Shown here piece after piece: positions 25,791 to 34,085 of a DNA stretch of 60,374 bases. Under the pieces are notes generated by a model, which worked only from the letters and a program-made list of their open reading frames with translations, searched no databases and had not been told where the DNA came from. The stretch spans positions 1 through 60,374 of the forward strand of contig CALABV010000080.1 in NCBI GenBank assembly GCA_937886325.1, given 5' to 3'. The first letter of the stretch is position 1, and every line of letters begins with the position of its first letter. The stretch is from an uncultured Geobacter sp. Lineage in GTDB: Bacteria > Desulfobacterota > Desulfuromonadia > Geobacterales > Geobacteraceae. A program made the position numbers and the translations under genes.

Positions 25791-26803
25791 TAGCGGACAT
25801 GGATCGCTTCATAGCCGAGGAAACCTCCTGCTGGAAGGAGCTTGAGGCCGTCCTGGACAGGATGGACCGCGATGTAGCGTTTCGTATGGACAGCGCCGGG
25901 GTGAGGCGTTTCCATTACCTGTACCAGCGTACATCCAGCGATCTTGCGCGGATAGGGAGTTTCGCCGCCGACCCGGAGCTTCGCTCATACCTTGATTCAT
26001 TGGTGGCCCGGGGGTTCAGCGAGGTTCACGAGCCGCGTCGGCTCAGAGGAGGCTTCTCGCCTTCCGCGTGGTTTTTCAGAACCTTTCCCTCCACCTTTCG
26101 TCGCCATATCCGGGCATTTGCACTGGCAGCGGCTGTGACGCTTCTCGGGGGTGTGTTCGGAGCCGTTACCCTCCACATGGATCGTGCGGACAAGGAGATC
26201 CTTCTTCCTTTCGAGCACCTCCTCGGGAGCCCCGCGGAAAGGGTGGCCCGGGAAGAGAGGATGGTGAACGAAAACCTTGCCCGGGGAAAGCTGACCTTTT
26301 CCGGATATCTCATGACTCACAATACCCGAGTTGCAATCTCGTGCCTGGCCCTCGGGCTCACCTTCGGCATCGGGACGCTCATCTTTCTTTTCTATAACGG
26401 CGTGATCCTTGGCGCGGTAGTGTTCGATTATTTCGCGGCCGGCAAGGTTGCCTTTCTTTTCGGCTGGCTCCTTCCCCACGGCGTCATTGAAATTCCAGCT
26501 ATCCTTATCGCCGGTCAGGGCGGCTTCGTTCTTGCCGGCGCACTGCTGGGCAGGTCCGACGGACTTCCCCTTGGAGAGAGGTTCCGTCTCGTCTGGACCG
26601 ACCTGGCGACCCTCATGGGGGGTGTCGCGCTGCTGCTGGTTTGGGCCGGACTCGTGGAGGCGCTTTTCTCCCAATACCATGAGCCGGTCCTTCCCTATTC
26701 CCTTAAGATCGGTTTCGGCATTGCTGAGCTGGCTGCGCTGACACTCTTTCTCGCCCTGGGCGGAGCCGCGGCGCAAAAGACTCCCGGAGGCCGGAATGTC
26801 TAA
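25787..26803 (+). CDS. SpoIIM-family (stage II sporulation protein M-like) membrane protein
   Basis: The 338-residue protein has an N-terminal helical soluble region (1-100) and then about five membrane helices. The conserved 'YLMTHNTRVAISCLALGLTFGIGTLIFLFYNGVILGAV' and 'WLLPHGVIEIPAILIAGQGG' are typical of the SpoIIM family. In endospore formers SpoIIM works in peptidoglycan remodelling during engulfment. This genome region has no other sporulation sign, and SpoIIM-like genes paired with RDD and MoxR genes occur widely in non-sporulators. It overlaps the DUF58 and RDD genes. Confidence 0.85.
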   Translation: MIADMDRFIAEETSCWKELEAVLDRMDRDVAFRMDSAGVRRFHYLYQRTSSDLARIGSFAADPELRSYLDSLVARGFSEVHEPRRLRGGFSPSAWFFRTFPSTFRRHIRAFALAAAVTLLGGVFGAVTLHMDRADKEILLPFEHLLGSPAERVAREERMVNENLARGKLTFSGYLMTHNTRVAISCLALGLTFGIGTLIFLFYNGVILGAVVFDYFAAGKVAFLFGWLLPHGVIEIPAILIAGQGGFVLAGALLGRSDGLPLGERFRLVWTDLATLMGGVALLLVWAGLVEALFSQYHEPVLPYSLKIGFGIAELAALTLFLALGGAAAQKTPGGRNV

Positions 26804-27590
26804 CGAAAGGGTTCCCTCTCTCCGTATCCGGACCCCGGAAGGAATCGGTTTTTCCCTGCTGCTTGCCGGCCCGTTCGTCCGGTTTCTGGCGATGCTGGTC
26901 GACGCCGCCTGCATTGCATGCGCCACCTCCGTGCTTTCTACCGTCCTACACTTCTTCGCGATTATCAGTCTTGACTTTGCCAAAGCACTCTTCATTGTGG
27001 GAGGTTTTCTGCTTTCCGTGGGATACGGGATATCCTTCGAGTGGTTCTGGCGCGGCCAGACCCTCGGAAAAAGGCTGTTTCGCCTGCGGGTCATGGACGG
27101 ACAGTGCCTCCATTTGCAGTTCGGGCAGGTTGTGATCCGCAACCTGGTGCGGACGCTCGACATGTTTCCCGTACTCTACCTGCTCGGAGGAGCGGTCTGC
27201 TTTCTCAGCGGGAGAAGCCAGCGACTGGGCGATATCGCGGCCGGTACCATCGTTGTCAGGACGCCTGCCGTGGCTCCGCCGAACCTGGAAAGTCTCTCCA
27301 ATCATAAGTACAACTCCCTGCGTCAGTACCGCAGGCAGGGCTTGCAGCTGCGCAGGACAGTATCCGGTGAAGAGGCATCCATAGCGCTGCGAGCCGTCCT
27401 TCGCAGGGATGAAATGGCGCCGGAGGCGCGGTGCGTATTTTTCGCGGAGCTTGCGGACTATTTCAGGTCTCGGGTACCCTTCCCTCCTGAAGCGTCCGAG
27501 GGGCTGTCCGACGAAAGCTTTGTCCGCAATGTGCTCGATATCGTGTATGCATCCCCCGACCCCGCTCGGTCCAAGGACCGACCGCGTTGA
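26796..27590 (+). CDS. RDD-family membrane protein, last gene of the operon
   Basis: The 264-residue protein has the RDD motifs 'GPFVRFLAMLVDAACIAC' (Arg and Asp in the first helix), 'RGQTLGKRLFRLRVMDGQCLHL' and 'RLGDIAAGTIVVR', with three to four hydrophobic helices. A charged C-terminal region of about 90 residues follows ('YRRQGLQLRRTVSGEEASIAL'). It overlaps the SpoIIM-like gene by 8 bp. Pairing of RDD with SpoIIM is common. A CGGTCC/GGACCG hairpin near its stop codon lacks a U run and is not a convincing terminator. Confidence 0.85.
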   Translation: MSNERVPSLRIRTPEGIGFSLLLAGPFVRFLAMLVDAACIACATSVLSTVLHFFAIISLDFAKALFIVGGFLLSVGYGISFEWFWRGQTLGKRLFRLRVMDGQCLHLQFGQVVIRNLVRTLDMFPVLYLLGGAVCFLSGRSQRLGDIAAGTIVVRTPAVAPPNLESLSNHKYNSLRQYRRQGLQLRRTVSGEEASIALRAVLRRDEMAPEARCVFFAELADYFRSRVPFPPEASEGLSDESFVRNVLDIVYASPDPARSKDRPR

Positions 27591-27713
27591 ATAGTGCGTC
27601 CTGTTCCTCTCACCATGCATGGTTCCCCCCTGCCCCCCCCAGAGAAGGCTTTTTTCGTCTGCTGTTCCCTTTCCGTGACGGGAATACCGTCCGCTGTGCA
27701 ATCGATAATATCG

Positions 27714-27742
27714 TTGACAGGGGTTGCCGATACTGGTAGATT
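27714..27742 (+). promoter_or_regulatory. Sigma-70-type promoter for hisZ-purA
   Basis: TTGACA (27714-27719), a 17-bp spacer and TAGATT (27737-27742) lie 89 bp before hisZ in the 240-bp gap that follows the membrane operon. The perfect -35 box and ideal spacing make it a good candidate. A small CGATAATATCG palindrome just upstream (near 27702-27712) could be an operator. Confidence 0.6.
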
Positions 27743-27830
27743 CTTCTGTCTTTGAAACGGGCCGGACTATGCGATATTCCGGCGGATCTTCGTATCACTA
27801 CCTTGCCTGCGCGCCGGAGAGAATCGAAAC

Positions 27831-29138
27831 GTGACAGCTCCCAGGAACATCGAGGCCCCCTTGCCAAAGGGGGTTACTGATTTTCTCCCCGAGAAAGCCG
27901 CCAAGTTCGGCTATATCAGGGAAAAGATCCTCAGGATCTTCGAGCTGTGGGGATTCAGGAGACTGATTACTCCTCTTCTCGAATTCCACGATGTGATGGC
28001 GCTTTCCATGGGGGAGGGCCTCATGGAAAAGGTGTTCCGTTTTGATGACCGCCAGACCGGCAGGCTGTTGGTCATTCCGCCGGACATTACTCCCCAGGTC
28101 GCCAGGATTGTCGCCACGAGGATGAAGGGCTATCCATTGCCGCATCGCCTCTATTACAGCGGAAGAATTCTTCGTCATGCGGAGAGCCAGTCGGGGCGAA
28201 GCCGGGAAATCTTTCAGGCGGGCGTGGAGTTGATAGGGCTCGTCTCGCCCGAGGCCGATGCGGAAATGGCGGCCATGGCGGTTGAGATACTGAAGAGCAT
28301 AGGGTTTGAAGGATTCAGGATAGCTGTCGGCCAAGTTGAATTCTTCCGCGGGATTATGGATTCAGCGGAATTTTCTCCCGGCTCCCGCGATCTGCTGCGT
28401 GCCGCCATCGGCAAGAAGGATGCCTCCGCTCTTCGGGAGATCCTGGAGAATGAACCGGTCAGCGATGCCGTGAAGGAAGAAATGGCTGCAGTGCCGCGTC
28501 TGTTCGGCGGTCGGGAGGTGCTTGCGGAGGCAGACCGCATTGTCGCGAACGACCGTTCGAAGCGGGCGCTGGACAATATTTCGCACGTCATTGATATCCT
28601 GGACATATACGGTGTGGGAGAGTTTCTGACCATCGATCTGGGAGAAATTCGCGGACTGGACTACTATACGGGCGTTACCCTGGAGGGTTTCGTGGGGGGC
28701 GTGGGAGAACCGGTGTGCAGCGGAGGGCGATACGATAACCTCACTGCCCGGTATGGATTCCCGGCGCCTGCCACCGGATTTGCCTGCAATCTCATGGCAT
28801 TGTTGCAAGCCGCTGAGAAGCGTCCTGATGTGGAGGCAAGCAAGACCGGGGATTTCCTGATTGTCAACCTGAAGGAAGAACGCAGCGAAGCCCTGGAGAT
28901 TGCGAAGCGTCTGCGGAAAAAAGGGTTCACGGCCGCGCGGGATATTATCAGGCGCGACGTGGCGGATTCCCTGAAATATGCAGAAAAGATGAATATTCTT
29001 CATATGATCGTCATCGGCCGGCAAGGCTGTTCGGAAGACGAGGTATATGTCGTGAGGGTCGCGGACAAAAAGGGGATTACGGTAAAGAAAAATGACCTGT
29101 ATCGGAAGGATTTTCCCCTGTCCTTCGGACTCGTGTAG
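27831..29138 (+). CDS. hisZ: ATP phosphoribosyltransferase regulatory subunit HisZ
   Basis: HisZ is a histidyl-tRNA-synthetase paralogue that has no aminoacylation activity. It binds short-form HisG and makes the first enzyme of histidine synthesis sensitive to histidine. The 435 residues have class-II synthetase motifs ('PPDITPQVARIVATRM', 'LYYSGRILRHAESQSGRSREIFQAG', 'GLDYYTGVTLEGF', 'SGGRYDNL'). A C-terminal anticodon-domain-like part 'DFLIVNLKEERSEALEIAKRLRKKG' follows. Synthetase-specific motifs such as 'LVRGLDYY' are altered, which favours HisZ over HisS. The GTG start is at 27831. Placement 11 bp before purA is typical of Geobacter-type genomes and links histidine and purine synthesis. 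Confidence 0.85.
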   Translation: MTAPRNIEAPLPKGVTDFLPEKAAKFGYIREKILRIFELWGFRRLITPLLEFHDVMALSMGEGLMEKVFRFDDRQTGRLLVIPPDITPQVARIVATRMKGYPLPHRLYYSGRILRHAESQSGRSREIFQAGVELIGLVSPEADAEMAAMAVEILKSIGFEGFRIAVGQVEFFRGIMDSAEFSPGSRDLLRAAIGKKDASALREILENEPVSDAVKEEMAAVPRLFGGREVLAEADRIVANDRSKRALDNISHVIDILDIYGVGEFLTIDLGEIRGLDYYTGVTLEGFVGGVGEPVCSGGRYDNLTARYGFPAPATGFACNLMALLQAAEKRPDVEASKTGDFLIVNLKEERSEALEIAKRLRKKGFTAARDIIRRDVADSLKYAEKMNILHMIVIGRQGCSEDEVYVVRVADKKGITVKKNDLYRKDFPLSFGLV

Positions 29139-29149
29139 GGAGACTAGGA

Positions 29150-30442
29150 ATGGCAAACGTAGTAGTTGTGGGCGCCCAGTGGGGCGATGAGGGAAAAGGG
29201 AAAGTCGTTGATATCTTCACCGAGTACGCCGACGACGTGATCCGGTTTCAGGGGGGCAACAACGCCGGCCATACCCTGGTTGTCGGTGACGAAAAGGTTG
29301 TCCTTCACCTAATCCCGTCAGGTATCCTCCATCCGGGGAAAAAGTGCATTATCGGCAACGGCGTGGTGCTTGACCCGGAGGTCTTTCTCGCCGAAGTTTC
29401 CAAGCTGAAGGCCAATGGCCGCTTGGTTGACGACGAATGCCTCAAGTTGAGTGAGTCCCTTCACGTCATAATGCCCTATCACAAGAGGATCGATCTCGCC
29501 CGTGAGAAGAAGAGCGGGGCGGGCAGGATAGGAACCACCGGCAGGGGCATCGGACCCTGCTACGAGGACAAAATAGGGCGTCGAGGTATCCGGCTCATGG
29601 ACCTTCTCGACGAGGATATTTTCGCCCGCAAGCTCCGTATATTCCTGGAAGAGAAGAATTTCCTCCTGGAGAAGCTTTTCGGCGAGTCGCCCGTTCTTTT
29701 TGATGAAGTCTTTGAAAAGTACTGCGCTTATGCGGAAATTCTTCGTCCGTACGCTGCCGATACTTCGTTGATTCTCCATCGCGATATTCTCGCGGATAAG
29801 AAGATCCTTTTCGAAGGAGCGCAGGGTACCATGCTGGACATAGACTTCGGCACCTATCCCTTCGTGACATCTTCCTCCACCTGTGCGGGCGGCGCATGTA
29901 CTGGAAGCGGGGCCGGACCCGGGGATATTCATGAGATCATCGGTATTTCGAAGGCGTATGTGACTCGTGTGGGCAGTGGCCCGTTTCCCACGGAATTGGA
30001 TGACGAAGTTGGCGAAGAGATTCGGCAGGCAGGCGGAGAGTTCGGTTCCACCACGGGGCGCCCCCGTCGCTGTGGATGGTTCGATGCGCTTGTTGGACGG
30101 TACGCTGTGCGGATTAACGGTCTGACAGGCATTGCCCTCACGAAGCTTGACGTGCTGAGCGGTTTTGAGACCATAAAAATCTGCACCGGATACTCATATG
30201 GAGACAGTATTCTCGATGAGGTTCCTTCCTCCATGGAAGTCTTCTCCAAGTGCCGACCGATCTACGAAGATTTTCCCGGCTGGTGTTCGGATATCAGTTC
30301 CGTCAAAAAGTTCGAAGACCTGCCGGAAAATGCCCGGAAGTACATCGGGAAGCTTGAAGAACTGATTGGTTGTCCCATCATTCTAGTGTCGGTTGGCGCA
30401 CGAAGGGACGAAACCATTGTATTGCGGAACCCGTTTTTGTAG
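29150..30442 (+). CDS. purA: Adenylosuccinate synthetase
   Basis: PurA makes adenylosuccinate from IMP, aspartate and GTP, the first step toward AMP. The 430-residue protein begins 'VVVVGAQWGDEGKGKVVDIF', the GTP/IMP site with catalytic Asp13. It has 'GGNNAGHT' with the catalytic His, 'GTTGRGIGPCYEDK', 'FEGAQGTMLDIDFGTYPFVTSS' and 'GRPRRCGWFDA'. It is complete and of normal length. The ATG follows GGGAGACTAGGA and lies 11 bp after hisZ, so the two form an operon. Confidence 0.97.
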   Translation: MANVVVVGAQWGDEGKGKVVDIFTEYADDVIRFQGGNNAGHTLVVGDEKVVLHLIPSGILHPGKKCIIGNGVVLDPEVFLAEVSKLKANGRLVDDECLKLSESLHVIMPYHKRIDLAREKKSGAGRIGTTGRGIGPCYEDKIGRRGIRLMDLLDEDIFARKLRIFLEEKNFLLEKLFGESPVLFDEVFEKYCAYAEILRPYAADTSLILHRDILADKKILFEGAQGTMLDIDFGTYPFVTSSSTCAGGACTGSGAGPGDIHEIIGISKAYVTRVGSGPFPTELDDEVGEEIRQAGGEFGSTTGRPRRCGWFDALVGRYAVRINGLTGIALTKLDVLSGFETIKICTGYSYGDSILDEVPSSMEVFSKCRPIYEDFPGWCSDISSVKKFEDLPENARKYIGKLEELIGCPIILVSVGARRDETIVLRNPFL

Positions 30443-30475
30443 TCGAAAAAATTTTCAGAATATAGAAAAAAGAGC

Positions 30476-30504
30476 TTGACGAGAAACCGATGATATACTA
30501 TAAA
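30476..30504 (+). promoter_or_regulatory. Sigma-70-type promoter for the tRNA-Lys/tRNA-Glu pair
   Basis: TTGACG (30476-30481), a 17-bp spacer and TATAAA (30499-30504) end 17 bp before the first tRNA base, in an AT-rich stretch. The near-consensus boxes and position fit a strong stable-RNA promoter. Confidence 0.72.
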
Positions 30505-30521
30505 ACACGTCTCGATTGTTT

Positions 30522-30597
30522 GAGCCGCTAGCTCAGTCGGTAGAGCACCTGACTTTTAATCAGGTGGTCGTTGGTTCGACCCCAACGCGGCTCACCA
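30522..30597 (+). tRNA. tRNA-Lys (anticodon TTT)
   Basis: A complete cloverleaf is visible. Acceptor GAGCCGC pairs with GCGGCTC. The D arm is GCTC..GAGC. The anticodon stem CCTGA/TCAGG encloses loop CTTTTAA with anticodon TTT. The T arm is GTTGG-TTCGACC-CCAAC. Discriminator A is followed by an encoded CCA at 30595-30597. Confidence 0.97.
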
Positions 30598-30598
30598 T

Positions 30599-30676
30599 GT
30601 CCCCTTCGTCTAGCCCGGCCCAGGACACCGCCCTTTCACGGCGGCGACGGGGGTTCGAATCCCCCAGGGGACGCCA
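30599..30676 (+). tRNA. tRNA-Glu (anticodon TTC)
   Basis: It starts one base after tRNA-Lys, so the two are co-transcribed. Acceptor GTCCCCT pairs with AGGGGAC. The anticodon arm CCGCC-CTTTCAC-GGCGG gives anticodon TTC. The T loop is GTTCGAAT. Discriminator G is followed by an encoded CCA at 30674-30676. tRNA-Glu is also the classic TruD substrate (U13). Confidence 0.96.
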
Positions 30677-30683
30677 AAAAAAC

Positions 30684-30721
30684 AAAAAAGGACTGCCTTG
30701 CTGAAAGGTGGTCCTTTTTTT
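30684..30721 (+). terminator. Rho-independent terminator of the tRNA operon
   Basis: AAAAAAGGAC (30684-30693) pairs with GTCCTTTTTT (30711-30720) around a loop, and a seventh T follows. It begins 7 bp after tRNA-Glu. Confidence 0.85.
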
Positions 30722-31086
30722 GTTTTCAGCGGAATACCTCCTTTCGTGCAATGGTGATGGACAGGGTATCATGAGCAGTTTCCGGAAGTTTGGTTTCTTT
30801 GGCGGAGCAGGGTGCGGTTCCGTGCTTCCACGCCTGGTTTCTCTTGTCACCGGTTGTTTCGTTTTTGCATCGATACTCTTTTTGAAAACAAGTCGCTTGT
30901 CGGCAGTGCTTCGCCTGCAACTGTTCTATTATAGGACTTCGTGTTTCTCTATCATTATTCTTCAAACTTTGTTTGTCTTCTTGCAAAGAAATGAAATTTG
31001 TGGATAATGTTCAAGCGAGTTCCTAAATAGAACACATATGCCGAGGCCACGATTGCCTGTGTTGTTGGAAAAACAGAGTTTTTTTG

Positions 31087-31102
31087 TGGCATGTAACTTG
31101 CT
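31087..31102 (+). promoter_or_regulatory. Sigma-54 (RpoN) promoter upstream of the porin
   Basis: TGGCATGTAACTTGCT matches the -24/-12 consensus TGGCACG-N4-TTGCW at all but one position, with exact GG-N10-GC spacing. Predicted transcription start is about 31113. The sigma-54 activator gene at 34241 lies 3 kb downstream. Confidence 0.75.
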
Positions 31103-31152
31103 TTTACCAAACGATGTTTTGGTTTTATCCCATCCACAGGAAGGAGGTGCGA

Positions 31153-31240
31153 GGCAGTTCGGCCGTTGATTCAATGGCCGGAAGGAGTCTTTCCCATATG
31201 TAACTGCCCGGAGGAACGCGGTATTTTTGGAAACCCGGGC
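31153..31240 (+). ncRNA. Structured 5' leader of the porin mRNA (two overlapping hairpins)
   Basis: Outer arms GGCAGTT (31153-31159) and AACTGCC (31202-31208) enclose a strong inner hairpin at 31160-31180 (CGGCCGTTGA / TCAATGGCCG). A second stem GCCCGG (31206-31211) / CCGGGC (31235-31240) shares three bases with the first outer stem, so the two stems cannot both be complete. I do not recognise a known riboswitch class. A regulatory leader is inference from structure and from the long distance to the start codon. Confidence 0.4.
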
Positions 31241-31461
31241 GACACAAGGGGGTGACGGCCTTTTGATGGTGTCTGTGATTGTTGAGGGGGAATGGGATTC
31301 GTCGTCGCCGGAAACTGTCCTGTTTGTGTTGGAAAGACTCTGAGGTTGTTATTCTGTTGTGTTTTGTAAGTCTCCCGGCGAGCTGCTTTCCCGTGAGTAT
31401 CCGAGAAAGAAGTTCAAAGTGAGCGACCTATTTATTAATTACCATGAGAAGGAGGAAAAGG

Positions 31462-32691
31462 ATGAAGAGATTTAGTTTCAGTAGTGCAATTCTGGGATTG
31501 ATGGGGTGTGCCGCCCTGGCTCTGACGGCGACAACTCCCGCGCATGCGGGCTTCGTGGTCGGCGGCGAGAACGGCTGGCAGTTCAGTGTTGACGGTATGA
31601 TCAACGTGTTCATGGTGTACGATGCGAAGGACCAGTTGCAGTACAGAGACGGTACGATAAAAGCAGCGTCTCCGTACAGTGAACTGCAGTCATTCCGCAT
31701 CCGTACCGGTCTCCTTCCGAGCATTTTCGGTTTCAACGTGAAATCGCCGACCATTAACGGTGTTGACTATGCTGCTCGCTTAGGTCTGTATCCCCAGATC
31801 CAGAACAACGGTACCAGGACCGGCCTCGGACCGGGTTCCCCGATTGATCAGGGAACCTCCGTCGATATTCGCGAAGTATTTTTCACCGCTGACGGTAAAT
31901 TCGGTCAGTTCCTCATCGGCCGTGCGCTGAACCTGTATGAAGGCAAGAACATCCTTACCGACATGACCCTTATGGGTAACGGTGTGCCCCTCAACATGAC
32001 TGGCGGTGGTGTGGACCTCGGTCACATCGGCTACGGCTACACCTATACCTCATTTGGTCCCCAGTTCCGGTACACCACCCCGGATATGCAAGGATTCAAA
32101 GTGGCTTTTGCCATCGCTGATCCGAGCCAGATTGATGGAGCAACAACGATTAACCAACCCCGTTTCGAGACGGAGCTTTCCTATGCCAAGGACTTCGGAT
32201 CATGGAAGCTGAACAGCTGGCTTGCCGGCCTGTATCAGCAGGCAAAGTTTAACGGTTCCGGTCACAAGGTTTGCTCCCTCGGTGGCGCAGGCGGCCTCCA
32301 GGCATGGTTCGGCCCGGTGGAATTCCTGCTCTCCGGCTTCGGCGGCCAGGGCATCGGTATGGGACTCACCCAGGATGATGCTGCCGCCCTTGACGGCGCA
32401 AACAAAGAGCGCGTTACCTTCGGTGGCCTCACCCACGTGACGTACACGATCGGCAAAGCTAAGATTGGCGCACAGTACGGTATCAACTATGCCGACAGGA
32501 CGGAAGCGGATAACGCGACCGTCGGTTTTGACGGCGTCAAGTCTAAGCAGGCTGTTACCGGCGGCGTATATTACAACCTCACCAAGTCCCTTCTGCTGGT
32601 GGGCGAGTACACCTGGGCCATGGATCAGTACTATGACAGCTCGCGTCAGACCCAGAACATCGTATCTCTCGGAACCATTTTCACCTGGTAA
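31462..32691 (+). CDS. Outer-membrane porin
   Basis: The 409-residue protein has a signal peptide (MKRFSFSSAILGLMGCAALALTATTPAHA, cleavage near 29). Alternating beta-strand patterns typical of trimeric porins follow ('GWQFSVDGMINVFMVYD', 'GVDYAARLGLYPQIQ', 'KFGQFLIGRALNLYEG'), with C-terminal 'IVSLGTIFTW' ending in an aromatic residue, the Bam recognition signal. It would let small solutes cross the outer membrane. The ATG at 31462 is used because AAGGAGG at 31450 is its ribosome site. Codon use is highly biased, suggesting strong expression. A sigma-54 promoter and long leader precede it; a terminator follows. Confidence 0.85.
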   Translation: MKRFSFSSAILGLMGCAALALTATTPAHAGFVVGGENGWQFSVDGMINVFMVYDAKDQLQYRDGTIKAASPYSELQSFRIRTGLLPSIFGFNVKSPTINGVDYAARLGLYPQIQNNGTRTGLGPGSPIDQGTSVDIREVFFTADGKFGQFLIGRALNLYEGKNILTDMTLMGNGVPLNMTGGGVDLGHIGYGYTYTSFGPQFRYTTPDMQGFKVAFAIADPSQIDGATTINQPRFETELSYAKDFGSWKLNSWLAGLYQQAKFNGSGHKVCSLGGAGGLQAWFGPVEFLLSGFGGQGIGMGLTQDDAAALDGANKERVTFGGLTHVTYTIGKAKIGAQYGINYADRTEADNATVGFDGVKSKQAVTGGVYYNLTKSLLLVGEYTWAMDQYYDSSRQTQNIVSLGTIFTW

Positions 32692-32724
32692 GAAGAAGAT
32701 ACTCTCAATCTGTTGATGGACCGG

Positions 32725-32754
32725 CAGGGGCCTGAAAAAGGCCCCTGTTTTTTT
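32725..32754 (+). terminator. Rho-independent terminator after the porin
   Basis: CAGGGGCC (32725-32732) and GGCCCCTG (32740-32747) form a perfect 8-bp GC-rich stem with a 7-base A-rich loop, followed by seven T. It starts 33 bp after the porin stop codon. Confidence 0.93.
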
Positions 32755-32961
32755 CTGCGCCTTTTCCGGTTTGTTTCATATTCCTCCTGTACGGGGAGGC
32801 TGAAGAGACTCATTTTCTTTGACTTCCCCCGCTTTCTAGTGCTATACAGGGCAAACGGCGTCCGGCCTGCGCAATTACCCTTGGACGTCTTCGTTTCCCT
32901 CCTCAGGACGGCTGATCCGCCGTTCGAACAAAACAGGACACTACTTGACAAGGAGCACGCT

Positions 32962-33792
32962 ATGAGACTTGTTTCTTTTCCATTACCCGTACCAGCTTCT
33001 CTGCTCTTGAGGCTGATGACATTGATTGTAGTCTTTATGGGAGTCGTGGGGTGCTCCACGATCAAGTCGATTACCGCCGGTACCGATTCAAAAGAGTTTT
33101 TCAGGTCGCGGGAACAATACGTGCGGCTCGTCAAGCAGGACGGACCGAAGGGCGTGAAGATTCCGCCTAATGAGCATCCTGTCCTGCTTGAACCGGGTCA
33201 GTTGCGCACTGCTCTTGGGTCACTTGAATTCGTTCTTCCTAACAAAGACAAGTCGTCGCCGGTATTCGAGAAGCCGGAGCTCGATGTTCTTGAGAGATAT
33301 CTCAGCAATGCCCTGGAGAAGGCCGGCCCCGATGAAGACGTGGTTTTTGCCGTTGTCGGTGATTACCTTGCGGTATACGGGCTTGCAAAGGAGCAGATGT
33401 ATACCGCGGCCAGAGTGTTTTATCGCGATGGCAAGCTCAATCTCATCTTTGGAGAAATCCACGGAAAATACTGGGCAAACGTCGACCGCCGCATCTATCC
33501 GCTGGCTCCTGGCTCCCGCACTGTGCCGGCGAAACATGAGTGGAAGCTCCTTGGGTATCCCTATCAGGAGTTTTATATGGGGCCGGACGGGCAAAGAACC
33601 GACTGGCTGGTGATTGACCTCGCTGCCATGACTGCTCGGGCGGCAATGGGTGAGAAGGAGACACCGACAATGCCTCCTCATCCGAAAACCGTCGAAGAAC
33701 GACTTAAGATGCTGGATGAGCTGAGAAACAAAAAGATGATTACCGAAGATGAATATAAGATGAAGAGAACCAGTATTCTTAATGAGCTGTAG
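32962..33792 (+). CDS. Lipoprotein with C-terminal SHOCT-like motif
   Basis: The 276-residue protein has a lipoprotein signal: a long hydrophobic stretch ending in the lipobox GVVGC (Cys at about residue 31), so it should be lipid-anchored in the periplasm. The middle region ('VLERYLSNALEKAGPDEDVVFAV', 'GEIHGKYWANVDRRIYPLAPGSR') is not a family I can name. The last 35 residues, 'VEERLKMLDELRNKKMITEDEYKMKRTSIL', form a SHOCT-type short helical domain. The ATG at 32962 follows AAGGAG; the longer open frame upstream crosses the porin terminator and is rejected. Confidence 0.75.
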   Translation: MRLVSFPLPVPASLLLRLMTLIVVFMGVVGCSTIKSITAGTDSKEFFRSREQYVRLVKQDGPKGVKIPPNEHPVLLEPGQLRTALGSLEFVLPNKDKSSPVFEKPELDVLERYLSNALEKAGPDEDVVFAVVGDYLAVYGLAKEQMYTAARVFYRDGKLNLIFGEIHGKYWANVDRRIYPLAPGSRTVPAKHEWKLLGYPYQEFYMGPDGQRTDWLVIDLAAMTARAAMGEKETPTMPPHPKTVEERLKMLDELRNKKMITEDEYKMKRTSILNEL

Positions 33793-33913
33793 GCCGGCGG
33801 CTTTTTTCGTTCAAGGCAGCAGTCCTGTTGTTCCGTTTCCTTTGGAGGTGGTTTTGTGCCGGACGTACGTTGCTAGCTGATTTCTTCCGATCTTTTTGTT
33901 CTAAACGTGTTAT

Positions 33914-33957
33914 ATCGGGAAGAGCCCCGTTGATCTGAATTCAGGGTTCTTCCCGAT
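33914..33957 (+). terminator. Hairpin terminator candidate after the lipoprotein gene
   Basis: ATCGGGAAGAGCCC and GGGTTCTTCCCGAT form a 14-position stem with one mismatch around a 16-base loop, followed by TTCAATTT. The U run is weak, so it may also serve as an mRNA-stabilising 3' hairpin. Confidence 0.6.
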
Positions 33958-34085
33958 TTCAATTTATTGTGATGACCTCATTTCCTCCCACTCTCTGACC
34001 TCCTTCTCTTGCGCCCATTATCATGGGGGCTTCCGGAAAATCCGGATACATCCTTCAAAAAAATATATGGATTTTCCCTGTTGAG

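Larger units (their letters stand above)
30722..31461 (+). other. 740-bp gene-free regulatory region before the porin
   Basis: I find no credible gene here: open frames are short, lack ribosome sites and have no recognisable sequence. The stretch is AT-rich up to about 31140. It holds a sigma-54-type promoter at 31087-31102 and, downstream, a leader of roughly 350 bases with two overlapping hairpins (31153-31240). An inverted pair TGTTC/GAACA lies near 31007-31033, upstream of the promoter, where an activator could bind. The region ends at the porin start codon, whose ribosome site AAGGAGG is at 31450. Confidence 0.6.

Noticed and set aside
25787..26803. Evidence for endospore formation from the SpoIIM-like gene (and GerMN at 47774)
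   Set aside because: Both families are widespread in non-sporulating Gram-negatives, and no other sporulation gene is present.
30708..31007. Possible small gene (99 codons) after the tRNA terminator
   Set aside because: It starts inside the terminator, lacks a ribosome site and has random-looking residues.
31141..31461. Known riboswitch (cyclic-dinucleotide GEMM type) in the porin leader
   Set aside because: The conserved GCAAA-type core and tetraloop receptor of GEMM RNAs are absent; only generic hairpins are seen.
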